Origin: Maricaulis sp017643475
GTDB lineage: Bacteria; Pseudomonadota; Alphaproteobacteria; Caulobacterales; Maricaulaceae
DNA: 64,000 nt
Direction of reading: 5' to 3'
NCBI RefSeq assembly: GCF_047123815.1
Contig: NZ_CP138920.1
Coordinates: 1,364,001-1,428,000, forward strand
Shown: one piece after another, positions 35,091 through 43,683 of the stretch
Position numbering within the stretch: position 1 is the first letter of the stretch
How the letters are laid out: the number at the start of each line of letters is the position of its first letter
Position numbers and translations under genes: made by a program
Notes under the pieces: generated by a model
Databases searched by the model: none
Seen by the model: only the letters and a program-made list of their open reading frames with translations
Told to the model about the DNA's origin: nothing

Positions 35091-37865
35091 CTAGAAGGAC
35101 TGCGTCACGCGCAGCGTCATGAAGCGACCCATCGTGTCATGATTGATGTGGTCAACATTGGCACTGGAGCCGAGAACACGCGGCGGCTCGCAATCCAGGA
35201 TATTCTGGATGTTGAGCTGGATGAAGCCATTCTCGGAATAGTCATAGCTGAAATTGGCGTCGAACACCGTCCAGCTGTCGACATTCACCTCCGCACCATC
35301 CGGCAGACCGGCGGCCGCCAGAACACGCGGGGTCGGATCATCCATATAGGAGCTGGTGTGGTTGGCACCGATGGACGCACGCCACTGGTCCTGCGTCCAG
35401 CGCAGACGCAGATTGGCGAGTGTTTCCGGATAGCGGAAATCACCGGCCAAGGCTTCGACCGGCGCGTTGTCAGAGGCCTGACGCTTATACTCCAGCAGGT
35501 GTGTGACATCGAACAACAGGGCCAGTTCGGCGCCGCTCGGCATCTGGAAATACTGGGTGTAGTTGAAGTCGATACCGCTGGTCTGCTGATAGCCCAGATT
35601 GGTGATCTGGAAGTGCGCATCGGTCACGAAACCGTTCTGGATTTCCAGACCGGCAACACCGGTGGCCAGGGCACCCGGAGCAACAACCGGGAAATCACCG
35701 GCCAGGGCGCGACGGATGAAATCATCCTCGTCGATACCCACCAGGTCTTCGTGGCGGATATTCCAGTAATCCAAGTTGATCTCGATGTTCTCCGACGGAC
35801 GGAAGAGCGTGCCAACACCCCAGGTCTCGGCATTCTCAGCGCCGAGATTCGGATTGCCGACATCTTCCGACAACAGGGATTCACCGTCAGCGGCCGCATC
35901 GCCATCACACGCACCCGGCGTCTCGACACAGTCGACACGATAGCTGGAGAGAAGCACACCAGCCCCACTCTGCGCCAGCGACGGTGCGCGGAAGGAGGTC
36001 GACCAGTTGCCGCGGAAAATCAGGCTGTCAGCGGGCTGCCAGCGGAAGGCGATCTTCGGATTAAAGTCACCGCCGAAGTCGTCGTATTCGTCGTAACGAC
36101 CAGCCAGTTGAACATCAAAGGTCGAAGTGACCGGGATGTAGAGCTCGCCGAACACGGCCCACTGGCTGCGCTCGCCCGTGGCCGAGGTCGAGGAGAAACC
36201 GAGGATCGGTTCCGGGTTGTCCAGCGTAGCGACCGCGTCACCGGACGGGGTGTCTTCGAGTTCTTCCTTGCGGAATTCGACACCGAAAGCAGCCTGGACT
36301 GCATTGCCGTTGAATTCGAACAGCTCGCCCGAGCCGATGGCGTCAAAGGCGAAGAGCTGGCTCTCACCGCGGCGCTCGGCCGTGGTTTCCAGCAGTTCGC
36401 GCAGACCGGCCGGCTGGTTGGCCTGGCCACCAAACGGATTGTACCAGAGCGTCGTGCGGCCATCGTCCTCACAGGTATCGCCGAAGTAATCAGCCGTCGG
36501 GCGGGTCAGGTCGACATCCCAGCGCCGCGCCGTGGATCCGTCGGAACACAGATTTCCCAGCAGGGCATTGTAGAAATTTTCGGAATTCACCAGACCGCTA
36601 AGGCCACGCTGGGTCCGCTCATTGCGGCCGTAGAGCAGCGAGGTTTCGACGTTCCAGCCATTCTCCAGCTCGATGTCAAAACCGGTGACATAGCGCAGGG
36701 TCTCCGACTCCACTTCGACAGCGCGCGGGTCCAGCAGCTTGCCCCAGGCAAAGATCGGATATCCGTAATACCAGTCAAATCCCGGCACAGCGCCCTCGGC
36801 GACCATGTCGTCGATCAGCGCGGTTGGCCAGTTCGGGTTTTCCGGATCAATCGGTGCGCGGGAGAAGTTGGACGGGGAGCCCGTACCGCGTGCCGTCGAG
36901 GTCTGATAGGTCAGCTCGTTGAACCACTCGACAAGATCGCTCATCTGGTAGCGGTGCGTGAACAGGCCGCCCCAGCTTTCCAGCTCGTCCTGGGTGGAAA
37001 CAAAGGCGTTGGTATTGACCTCACAGAACTCACCGAAATTGCCGAAGCCGAAATCATCGGCCGCACAACCGCCCTCACCCGGCTCTTCGGTCTGGTCGTA
37101 GAACATGAAGAAGAGGTCGTTGAAGCTGGGATAGATGCCCTGCTGGCTCGGACGAATGGAGTTGCGGGAAATCTCGCGATCGCGATCAAACAGCGCGTTG
37201 CGGCGGTAATAGTCGACGACAGCCATGACGGAGTGATCGCCATACTGACGGCCCCAGATTCCGTTGATATTGAAACGGCCTTCGTCGGTGTCGGCGCTGG
37301 AATTACCGTAGGAAACGGAGATTTCCTGGCCTTCATAATCATCACGCAGGACATAGTTCACTACACCTGCAACAGCATCCGCGCCATAGGTGGCTGACGC
37401 GCCGTTCGGCAGGACTTCCACCCGCTCGATCGCTGCCAGCGGGATGGAGTTGACGTCGATGAAACTCTCCTGGCCGCGGGCAAAGGCACTGATCGTGGCG
37501 CGACGGCCATTGATCAGGGTCAGTGTGGCGCTGGTACCGAGACCACGCAGGGAAACACCACCCGCACCGACCGGCGTGTCAGACGACAGCGGGCCGGCCG
37601 TCGAGGTCGAAAACGTACCGGAACCACCGCCGGTAATGGTCAGGTCACGCATGAGATCGATGACCGAATTGGCACCGGATTCCTCGATCGCCTCGCGATC
37701 AATCTGCACCGCTTGGACGCCACCCTCGAGGTCGAGCCCCTCGATGCGCGTACCGGTTACGGTGATGGATTCCTGTGTGGATTCAGCTTCCTGGGCCGCC
37801 GCACTTGCGACAAACGTCAGGCTCGCAACGAGCGCCGTCGTCGACTTCAAAACTTGGATTTTCAT
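35091..37865 (-). CDS. TonB-dependent outer-membrane receptor
   Basis: A 924-residue receptor with signal peptide (LVASLTFVASAAAQ). A TonB-box-like ESITVTGTRI is followed by a plug domain (SVIDLMRDLT, SLRGLGTSATLTLINGRR, IERVEVLPNGASATYGADAVAGVVNYVLR). The long beta-barrel ends in the outer-membrane signature terminal Phe (MTLRVTQSF). It is the first gene of the cyanophycinase operon, suggesting uptake of cyanophycin fragments or another peptide polymer. GGGAG precedes the ATG, and an 18-bp perfect palindrome lies just upstream. Confidence 0.92.
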   Translation of the reverse strand: MKIQVLKSTTALVASLTFVASAAAQEAESTQESITVTGTRIEGLDLEGGVQAVQIDREAIEESGANSVIDLMRDLTITGGGSGTFSTSTAGPLSSDTPVGAGGVSLRGLGTSATLTLINGRRATISAFARGQESFIDVNSIPLAAIERVEVLPNGASATYGADAVAGVVNYVLRDDYEGQEISVSYGNSSADTDEGRFNINGIWGRQYGDHSVMAVVDYYRRNALFDRDREISRNSIRPSQQGIYPSFNDLFFMFYDQTEEPGEGGCAADDFGFGNFGEFCEVNTNAFVSTQDELESWGGLFTHRYQMSDLVEWFNELTYQTSTARGTGSPSNFSRAPIDPENPNWPTALIDDMVAEGAVPGFDWYYGYPIFAWGKLLDPRAVEVESETLRYVTGFDIELENGWNVETSLLYGRNERTQRGLSGLVNSENFYNALLGNLCSDGSTARRWDVDLTRPTADYFGDTCEDDGRTTLWYNPFGGQANQPAGLRELLETTAERRGESQLFAFDAIGSGELFEFNGNAVQAAFGVEFRKEELEDTPSGDAVATLDNPEPILGFSSTSATGERSQWAVFGELYIPVTSTFDVQLAGRYDEYDDFGGDFNPKIAFRWQPADSLIFRGNWSTSFRAPSLAQSGAGVLLSSYRVDCVETPGACDGDAAADGESLLSEDVGNPNLGAENAETWGVGTLFRPSENIEINLDYWNIRHEDLVGIDEDDFIRRALAGDFPVVAPGALATGVAGLEIQNGFVTDAHFQITNLGYQQTSGIDFNYTQYFQMPSGAELALLFDVTHLLEYKRQASDNAPVEALAGDFRYPETLANLRLRWTQDQWRASIGANHTSSYMDDPTPRVLAAAGLPDGAEVNVDSWTVFDANFSYDYSENGFIQLNIQNILDCEPPRVLGSSANVDHINHDTMGRFMTLRVTQSF

Positions 37866-37878
37866 AAACTAGTCTCCC

Positions 37879-37896
37879 GGCGAACACGTGTTCGCC
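37879..37896. promoter_or_regulatory. 18-bp perfect palindrome before the TonB receptor
   Basis: GGCGAACACGTGTTCGCC is fully self-complementary and ends 14 bases before the receptor ATG, overlapping the leader and ribosome-binding region. It could be an operator for a dimeric regulator or an RNA hairpin hiding the ribosome-binding site. No regulator gene is next to the operon. Confidence 0.55.
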
Positions 37897-38091
37897 TCCC
37901 CTGATTGCAAACCGATAGATGCAAGCCGGAACGGACGGTCAGCCACGATCACAAGGATCGGGTTTCCTGGAATTTAGTTGAATGTGAACGTGACCGCTCG
38001 ACCACCCCGGAGGGTTGGGAGCTATTCGTCGAACCAGTCCGCGAGATGGTGCTGGACAGACCGGAGGACGAGCACTTGGTGCTGCTTTTTC

Positions 38092-38259
38092 ATGGCGACC
38101 TCACTTCACAGTAAAGCCACGCTAGGCGGAAACCGGGGTCGCTGCAAGGTTAGCGGTGGCGACTACATCTCAACTGGTACCTTCCTGGACGGTCTCGTTA
38201 CGGTCAGCAACGAAGGTAGCGGCGTAACGGTCGACGATAGCGATTCGACTTCTGACTAA
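38092..38259 (+). CDS. Candidate small Ser/Thr/Asp-rich peptide, possible graspetide precursor
   Basis: A 55-codon frame from ATG 38092. Its C-terminal third is dense in hydroxy and acidic residues (VSNEGSGVTVDDSDSTSD), the chemistry needed for ATP-grasp-made ester or amide rings. It lies 111 bases before a decayed ATP-grasp ligase gene on the same strand. Against it: the only GGAGG (38063-38067) is 25 bases from the ATG, the frame is open further upstream without a clear start, and an overlapping frame (37905-38114) is also open. No recognised leader motif is seen. The remainder of the 505 bases between the TonB receptor and the ligase holds the palindrome at 37879 and nothing else I can name. 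Confidence 0.3.
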   Translation: MATSLHSKATLGGNRGRCKVSGGDYISTGTFLDGLVTVSNEGSGVTVDDSDSTSD

Positions 38260-38370
38260 GTGCTGTGCGCGACCTGATGGCACTCTTAGTTTCTGAAGGT
38301 CGCGCATTTCCCACCTCGCTACGGACAATCGCTGCGAGTAAAACTCCTGGCCAAATAGAGATTTTTAACG

Positions 38371-39044
38371 TTGAACAACATAGACTTATTGACTTTCGGC
38401 CAAACTCGAGACCCGCACATCACTGCCGTAGTCGAGAAGCTGCCGTCGAGGATCCGGGTACACCAAGTTGATAGGCTGGAACCGAGCTTGGTCGACTTCT
38501 GCCCCCACGATGGTGGTGAACGTTCAATGGGCGCAAAACTCTCGTGGCGACGGGTTAAAACAAACCTCAGCCGTGAGCCGAATTTCGTGCTCAAAGACCG
38601 CTATCGTGAAAAGTTTTTAACCGAAATTGGAACGCTGTTATCGACGGCATAGGGCATTTGGCCGCGCAGCAAGAGTTTCATAGTCGCAGCGTTATCGAAC
38701 AGTCGGAGAACAAGTTGATCCAGGCCCAGGCCGCTAGAGGTGTTGGCTTTGAGCTTCCCAAAACGATTGTTAGCAATGATGCCGCAGCAGTTACTAGTTT
38801 CTTAGGCCCCGATGAAAAAATTCTAACGAAGCCTGTCCGTTCGGGCTCAGCACAAGAAGGTCGAATGGTGTATTCTCAGCGTGTCGAAAGAGAGTTCATC
38901 GTGGAGTCGGCACAGCAGTTGAAATTCGTGCCGCACATCTTTCAAGCGTATGTCGAAAAAGCCTATGAGCTAAGAGTGTCAGTCGTGGGTGAACAAGTGT
39001 TTGCCGCGAAAATTGACTCGCAGAAAGACGAGCGCTCGCAAGTG
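38371..39044 (+). pseudogene. ATP-grasp peptide ligase remnant (MvdC/MvdD-like), frameshifted and truncated
   Basis: Two plus-strand frames join into one protein. The first (38371-38624) reads LLTFGQTRDPHITAVVEKL, the N-terminal sensing domain of graspetide ligases. The second continues NWNAVIDGIGHLAA, then KLIQAQAARGVGFELPKTIVSND, KILTKPVRSG, and VPHIFQAYVEKAYELRVSVVG, the ATP-grasp core as in microviridin-type ligases. Restoring one A in GAAATTGG near 38624 would join them (TENWNAV). The 3' end is cut by an IS6-type end at 39045, removing the catalytic C-terminus. GC is visibly lower than in neighbouring genes, suggesting transfer. Not functional as it stands. Confidence 0.6.
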
Positions 39045-39280
39045 GGTGCTGTCAGACAAAAGCGGAGAAGTCTCGGATAGCGACCAGCGCGTGAATTTAG
39101 GCCGCGAGCAATTCACGCCACTCAGTGAGAGCGGCTTGGCGAAGGTCTTTGAATCTGGATCGGCGTTCTAGGGCTCGGTCGTGGTTGAAATGATTGTGGA
39201 CGGAGGCGTGGGCAGCGACGAATTTCTGAAGACTTCGCATCTGTCTGAACCGGGCCATGGCCCACTCCCTTCGTCAGAAG
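39045..39280 (-). mobile_element. Divergent IS6-family remnant H (3' part)
   Basis: It begins with GGTGCTGTCAGACAAAA at 39045 and encodes, on the minus strand, a degraded transposase C-terminus resembling MRSLQKFVAAHASVHNHFN. It is more divergent than copies A-G and closest to the fragment at 45628. The other end is not recognisable; the boundary near 39280 is approximate. It truncates the ATP-grasp gene. Confidence 0.7.
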
Positions 39281-39316
39281 GTAAGATCAATAGATGCAAG
39301 CGCGGAGCGCCGCGGC

Positions 39317-40804
39317 TCAGTTCAACGACCTGCGATAGGTCACACCCCGGCGGACAACTAAGGTCTCACCATCTGAATTGAGCTGTATGGTTAGCTCATT
39401 GGCAAAGCGTGTGTTGATAAAGGTATTTGGCCCTGTTTTCACGAGCTCGAACGTTCCGTTGTAGGACCAAATGCAATCCGGCGCTTCGCTTGTTGAAAGC
39501 GTAATGCCCCCATCTGTATCGACCGAGATTTCAAACACATTGGCCCCTGTTTCTGTATCGACATATATTCCGGGAAGTTCCTGACTTTCGTCTGATGTTA
39601 GAGCCAACCGCTCGCGAGTGATGAGTGGAATCGCAGGCCAATTGTACACCTCCGCCGTTGTACGATTGATATCGCCCATCAAGATGAAACCACCCGGTCC
39701 GTTGGTCATCACAACGATCACATCGCCCCGCGCCGGGAACGACATTGTATGGTTCCAATACCCACGATTGTCCCCGGAATTACTTAGCCGCACCTGGGCT
39801 TGACGGATCTGAAAGCCAACGGCGAGGCCGGTGAAGTCTATTGCGGGGGTAAGAACCTCGCGACCGACGTCCGGATGAATTCCTCGGTCTTCATTATCCG
39901 TTACACTTGCAAGAAGCGCCGAGATAAACCGACCGTATTCGGTCGGTGTCGACCATAGTCCTGCCGCTGCACTCTGAGGGTAGAGTAGCCATCCACCGTC
40001 CTCTGGAAGGCCCTCCTCTCCATAGCCAGGAGCCAGATTACCGGTGCGAGCGTCCCCAGGCCTAATCAAATCGAACGTGCTCTGCTCCATGCCCACCGGA
40101 TCAAGCACAAGCCGCTTCATGAGTGCGGGAAAAGGCTCGCCGGAGACAGTTTCCGCCCAATGCTGGGCCAGATGAAACCCCCCGCCCGAATAAAGTCGGC
40201 GTCCAATACGGTCGGGGTCAACCATCAGACCCGGAGTGTTGGAGCCATTCTCTCCGAGCACGATGTCCAGCGTACTCGGAACATGATCTTCCGGGGCGTA
40301 CCCCGGGAAACCAGATATTGTCACACCCGCAGAATGAGAGAGGAGTTGTCTCAACGAAACAGATGCACCGCTTGGATTGACCCGCTCATCCTGCAGAACG
40401 GGCAGGGATGGCGTCAGATCTGCATCAAGGTCCATTCCGACCTCGAACGCCAGAGAAACGATCCCCACCGCGGCCACAGCCTTCCCCAGCGAGGCCGCTT
40501 GGAACAAGGTGTCGGCGTTTTCCGCTTCACCATACGAGGATGCCCAGTGAAGCTCACCGCCTGAATAAACCGCGACCGACGCAGACCTAACCCCGAGCTC
40601 TTCCATTCGTTCCTCGAGGCTTGGGCGTAGCGCCTCTTCGCCCTGAAACGAAATAATACCAATCAACCCGCGCTCAATTGTCTCTTGCTCCACAGGCTTA
40701 TTGAGAGTCGGCGTCGCTACCGCTGATGCTGAATACGTAAACGCCGCGAGCATTGCGCCGGCAGCGAGAACAAACGCCAAATGGCTGATTGAAGCTTTGA
40801 TCAT
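39317..40804 (-). CDS. Serine beta-lactamase-like hydrolase, exported
   Basis: A 495-residue protein of the class C beta-lactamase/esterase/DD-peptidase superfamily. A signal peptide is followed by the SxxK motif in FQAASLGKAVAAV. The tyrosine motif is RLYSGGGFHLAQHW (YSG instead of YSN), and a C-terminal NHTMSFPARG-type strand may supply the third motif. The last 110 residues form an extra beta-rich domain, as in many bacterial serine hydrolases. Actual substrate is unknown: penicillin-binding esterase or D-aminopeptidase-like activity is as likely as beta-lactam hydrolysis. Codon use looks less GC-biased than the flanking high-GC genes. Confidence 0.8.
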   Translation of the reverse strand: MIKASISHLAFVLAAGAMLAAFTYSASAVATPTLNKPVEQETIERGLIGIISFQGEEALRPSLEERMEELGVRSASVAVYSGGELHWASSYGEAENADTLFQAASLGKAVAAVGIVSLAFEVGMDLDADLTPSLPVLQDERVNPSGASVSLRQLLSHSAGVTISGFPGYAPEDHVPSTLDIVLGENGSNTPGLMVDPDRIGRRLYSGGGFHLAQHWAETVSGEPFPALMKRLVLDPVGMEQSTFDLIRPGDARTGNLAPGYGEEGLPEDGGWLLYPQSAAAGLWSTPTEYGRFISALLASVTDNEDRGIHPDVGREVLTPAIDFTGLAVGFQIRQAQVRLSNSGDNRGYWNHTMSFPARGDVIVVMTNGPGGFILMGDINRTTAEVYNWPAIPLITRERLALTSDESQELPGIYVDTETGANVFEISVDTDGGITLSTSEAPDCIWSYNGTFELVKTGPNTFINTRFANELTIQLNSDGETLVVRRGVTYRRSLN

Positions 40805-40946
40805 GATGATTACCCAATAAATTCGCGGGTGGATTGGCTTGCGTCACGTTTGACCAAGCATGACTTGAACGCCTGTAACATCGTCGTGGATCTGTCTGCG
40901 ACCTGGCCCTGCCATGGAGAGGCTCCAATGATGGCAAGGCCTATAG

Positions 40947-42395
40947 TCAGTCTCGATTCAACGCGTATTCCGGAGCGGGCCTGTTAGACAGGCAGTCAGT
41001 GGCGTCCGGCGACCTCAAGACACGTTCCGGCGTATCAATGAACTCAGACGCAAGGGCCATTGCGCACCCATCGCCACCCCATTGTTGGGTGGAAGAATGG
41101 CTTCCTCCCCGGACCGTAACCGCGAGGCTGTTTGGCAAGGTCTGTGCGGCCAGCTCACCCCATCGCGGGGGGGTAAGATGATCAAACTCACCCGCGATTA
41201 TGAGAGTTGGAACATCAGACGAGACGGGCTCTACAAAGTCTGCGTCAAGAGGTGCTACACCCCAGGCATTACAGATTTCCGGGCTAATGGCAGCACTCTC
41301 ATAGCCACCGAGAATCTCACGGGGACCGCCCGACCCCAATCGGTTGCTGAAGGGCAAAGCCTCACTACACCAAACCGAGAAACGCATTCCCCATGCAAAG
41401 TCTACCGCTTGCCATGGGCCGGTCGCTGAACGTAAGAGTGAAGGATCGCGTCGCGCTACAAGGTCCATCGCCAAAGGCGCTTGCCTCACGCTACTTTCGG
41501 ACCCCAAAGGAATGAATGCCGCAAGACTTGGGGCCGTGATCGCCTCTCCTACTCCTTCCAACTCGATTGGCGAGCGAGACACCTCGTCCAGAGTCTGAAA
41601 GAACCGATTTTCCAGGTCGGGGAACGCCGCATCACACGCGACTTGCTGCGCACAATCCCTGGCCACCGCCCTTAGGGCCGCTTCAAGATTTTCGGCGCTT
41701 TGGTCATCATAGATGGCGTTGGGTGGAAGAGGCGAGTCGAGCACCATCGCATCTATGCTGTCACCATAGGTTTTCGCGTAGGTGAGGGCGAGCCGGGTCC
41801 CATATGACCCGCCATACAAATTCCAAGTGGTGATACCCAAAGTCGTTCGAAGGTCTTCAAGGTCAGCGGCGATGCTGACACTATTATACTGATCAAGATC
41901 GACGCCGTCTTCCAAGAGACGTTCTCTGCAGTTGCGAACAGAATCAATCAGTTGAGATCCATCAGCGACAGCCTCGCGGTATTCAGGGCACATGAGCGCC
42001 GGCTGTGCGAAGTGGGTCCCGCGGTGGCCAAAGACAATGAAATCTCGGTCGGCGAGCCAGGGGTACGCGCCCGGGAACGCCGCAGTCCTCATGGCCGACG
42101 TACCAGGGCCACCGGCCAGGTACACGACCGGGCTTCTCCGGTCCTCTGAACGACCATGAACGATTGCGACAGGTAGTCTGATCTCTGCTGAGTTCGGATC
42201 CGTTCGATCTTCGCGAACAACAAGCCAGCCTAGCGTGGAGTCGAACGCGGGCGGAACCTGGACTGGAAACTCCCCATTCGGCCCGACGGGTTCAAATCGC
42301 GGAACCGGAGCGCCATTTACCTGCGCACTGTCCTGTGCCTGACAGGCCGAGATCAAGCCTGACGCCATCAAAAAGAGTAGTGAAAATAGACGCAT
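40947..42395 (-). CDS. Alpha/beta-hydrolase lipoprotein, TAP-like (tripeptidyl/prolyl aminopeptidase family)
   Basis: A 482-residue alpha/beta hydrolase. The signal MRLFSLLFLMASGLISAC ends in a lipobox. PVVYLAGGPGTSA is the HGGPG-type oxyanion region, and WNLYGGSYGTRLAL holds the nucleophile. The C-terminal TAP-like domain has LIIAGEFDHLTPPRWGE (Asp) and GGSHSS (His). The family releases N-terminal residues or tripeptides from peptides, or acts as a proline iminopeptidase, probably in the periplasm. It precedes the beta-lactamase-like gene on the same strand with a 142-base gap, so co-transcription is possible. Confidence 0.85.
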   Translation of the reverse strand: MRLFSLLFLMASGLISACQAQDSAQVNGAPVPRFEPVGPNGEFPVQVPPAFDSTLGWLVVREDRTDPNSAEIRLPVAIVHGRSEDRRSPVVYLAGGPGTSAMRTAAFPGAYPWLADRDFIVFGHRGTHFAQPALMCPEYREAVADGSQLIDSVRNCRERLLEDGVDLDQYNSVSIAADLEDLRTTLGITTWNLYGGSYGTRLALTYAKTYGDSIDAMVLDSPLPPNAIYDDQSAENLEAALRAVARDCAQQVACDAAFPDLENRFFQTLDEVSRSPIELEGVGEAITAPSLAAFIPLGSESSVRQAPLAMDLVARRDPSLLRSATGPWQAVDFAWGMRFSVWCSEALPFSNRLGSGGPREILGGYESAAISPEICNAWGVAPLDADFVEPVSSDVPTLIIAGEFDHLTPPRWGELAAQTLPNSLAVTVRGGSHSSTQQWGGDGCAMALASEFIDTPERVLRSPDATDCLSNRPAPEYALNRD

Positions 42396-42595
42396 AATTT
42401 CAGTGCTCCGGATTGGCTTTGTACGAACCTTCGAGGTTGCGATTGCATTTAAGAGTCGGATGGGTGTTGCGCGAAAATGAAAGGTCGCAGAGGCCTCTAA
42501 AGCTCAAAGGTATAGCGCGCCCATGCAGTTAGTGCTCATCCACGTCGTGGTTTCGATATGAGCCTCATCCACCTAGCGAGGGTGAGGTTTCCACA

Positions 42596-43285
42596 CTATT
42601 GCGGGCTGATCCCGAAATAGATCATGGCCAGTGCCATAGTGTCGTATAGCCCATGACCGAAGATAACGACCCACAAGTCTGATTTGCGAAAGTGGAAGAC
42701 CAGAGCCCAGATCGCGCCTCCTATGCCACTGACGATCTGACCGCTCAGACCCTGATAGGCATGCAGGTAACCAAAGAGTACCGCGAAGAGCACAATGTTA
42801 ATCGTCAGGCTGAACCAGCTGTTGCCGAAAAACTTCGAGAACTGGCGCATCAAAAACCCTCTGAAGACGATCTCTTCACCGAAGGCGGCCGAAGCCCAAA
42901 TATATCCCCCTAGAAACAGCACCGCAGGCAAGTCGCCAACAAATTGATCAAAAATTGAGTAATCCAACGGCTGACCCGTAATCATAGGCACGCCTGGAAC
43001 CAGCACAAAAAGCCATAGGCAAAACATCGCGATGCCAAGGAGAGGAGCGAAGACTAGAAGGTTCAGCGCATTGAAGTTTTTGCTTTGAAATCCAAGCGCC
43101 CGGAAGCCATTTTTGCCGTGTTCGACAAAGCTCGCCACGATAACGATCAGCGCCGCATAAACCATCTGGAAATTGCCGGTGAAGTACAGGCCCAGACAAA
43201 GCGCGCATGCGGTTGCTGGCACCAGATAACTCCGCAGAAGCGTCAGTTGTTTGAATTGCATTTCTTCAACCCTTGCCTTCGTCAT
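42596..43285 (-). CDS. CPBP-family intramembrane metalloprotease
   Basis: A 229-residue protein with six or seven membrane segments and the CPBP (CAAX/Abi) motifs: FGEEIVFRGFLMR with Glu137, Glu138 and Arg142, the HAYQG histidine, and FGHGLYD with the second histidine. These enzymes cleave membrane substrates; in bacteria some give bacteriocin self-immunity or process signalling peptides. No bacteriocin gene is recognised nearby. The gene follows the LytTR regulator on the same strand after a 400-base AT-rich gap that probably holds its promoter. Confidence 0.85.
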   Translation of the reverse strand: MTKARVEEMQFKQLTLLRSYLVPATACALCLGLYFTGNFQMVYAALIVIVASFVEHGKNGFRALGFQSKNFNALNLLVFAPLLGIAMFCLWLFVLVPGVPMITGQPLDYSIFDQFVGDLPAVLFLGGYIWASAAFGEEIVFRGFLMRQFSKFFGNSWFSLTINIVLFAVLFGYLHAYQGLSGQIVSGIGGAIWALVFHFRKSDLWVVIFGHGLYDTMALAMIYFGISPQ

Positions 43286-43683
43286 TCAATCGAAACCTTT
43301 AAACGAGGTACTTTCCTACAGCGCTAGATTATCTAATTCATAATTATAATAATAACCACACTCATCACGATTATATATAAAATAATCATAAATCTATATT
43401 GTCAAAAACGATACCAGGATGGATTTTTATTTTCTATTTTGACTTACTGAACGTTCCATATTTGTGCATCACCGGGAGGACAGGTAATACACAAAAATAT
43501 TATAGACATAGACTTATGAGCACATTGGGCTCATGCTCTCAGCCTCATTTCCGTGAAGGGTATGAAAACAGCAGCGAAAGGCACCTGAAAGGGTCCTGTT
43601 AGGTGAAACCGAAAAGTCTCAGATGTTTAGCGAGCGCCGCACACCTTGTAGGTATTCACCCGTTCCTGCCCCTCTATGCGCAG
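43286..43683. other. AT-rich intergenic region with a possible promoter for the CPBP gene
   Basis: About 400 bases without a credible gene. The part 43320-43500 is strikingly AT-rich compared with the rest of the window. On the minus strand TTGACA (43400-43405) is followed after about 18 bases by TTTATA, a fair promoter for the CPBP protease. The short frame at 43399-43602 has no ribosome-binding site and no recognisable product. Confidence 0.45.

Noticed and set aside
35013..37397. 794-codon open frame on the plus strand opposite the TonB receptor
   Set aside because: High-GC codon structure leaves the opposite strand open. The minus-strand protein has signal peptide, plug, barrel and terminal Phe, whereas the plus-strand translation shows no domain.
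43399..43602. 67-codon plus-strand frame in the AT-rich gap
   Set aside because: No ribosome-binding site, no similarity I recognise, and an AT-rich start region that looks like a promoter.
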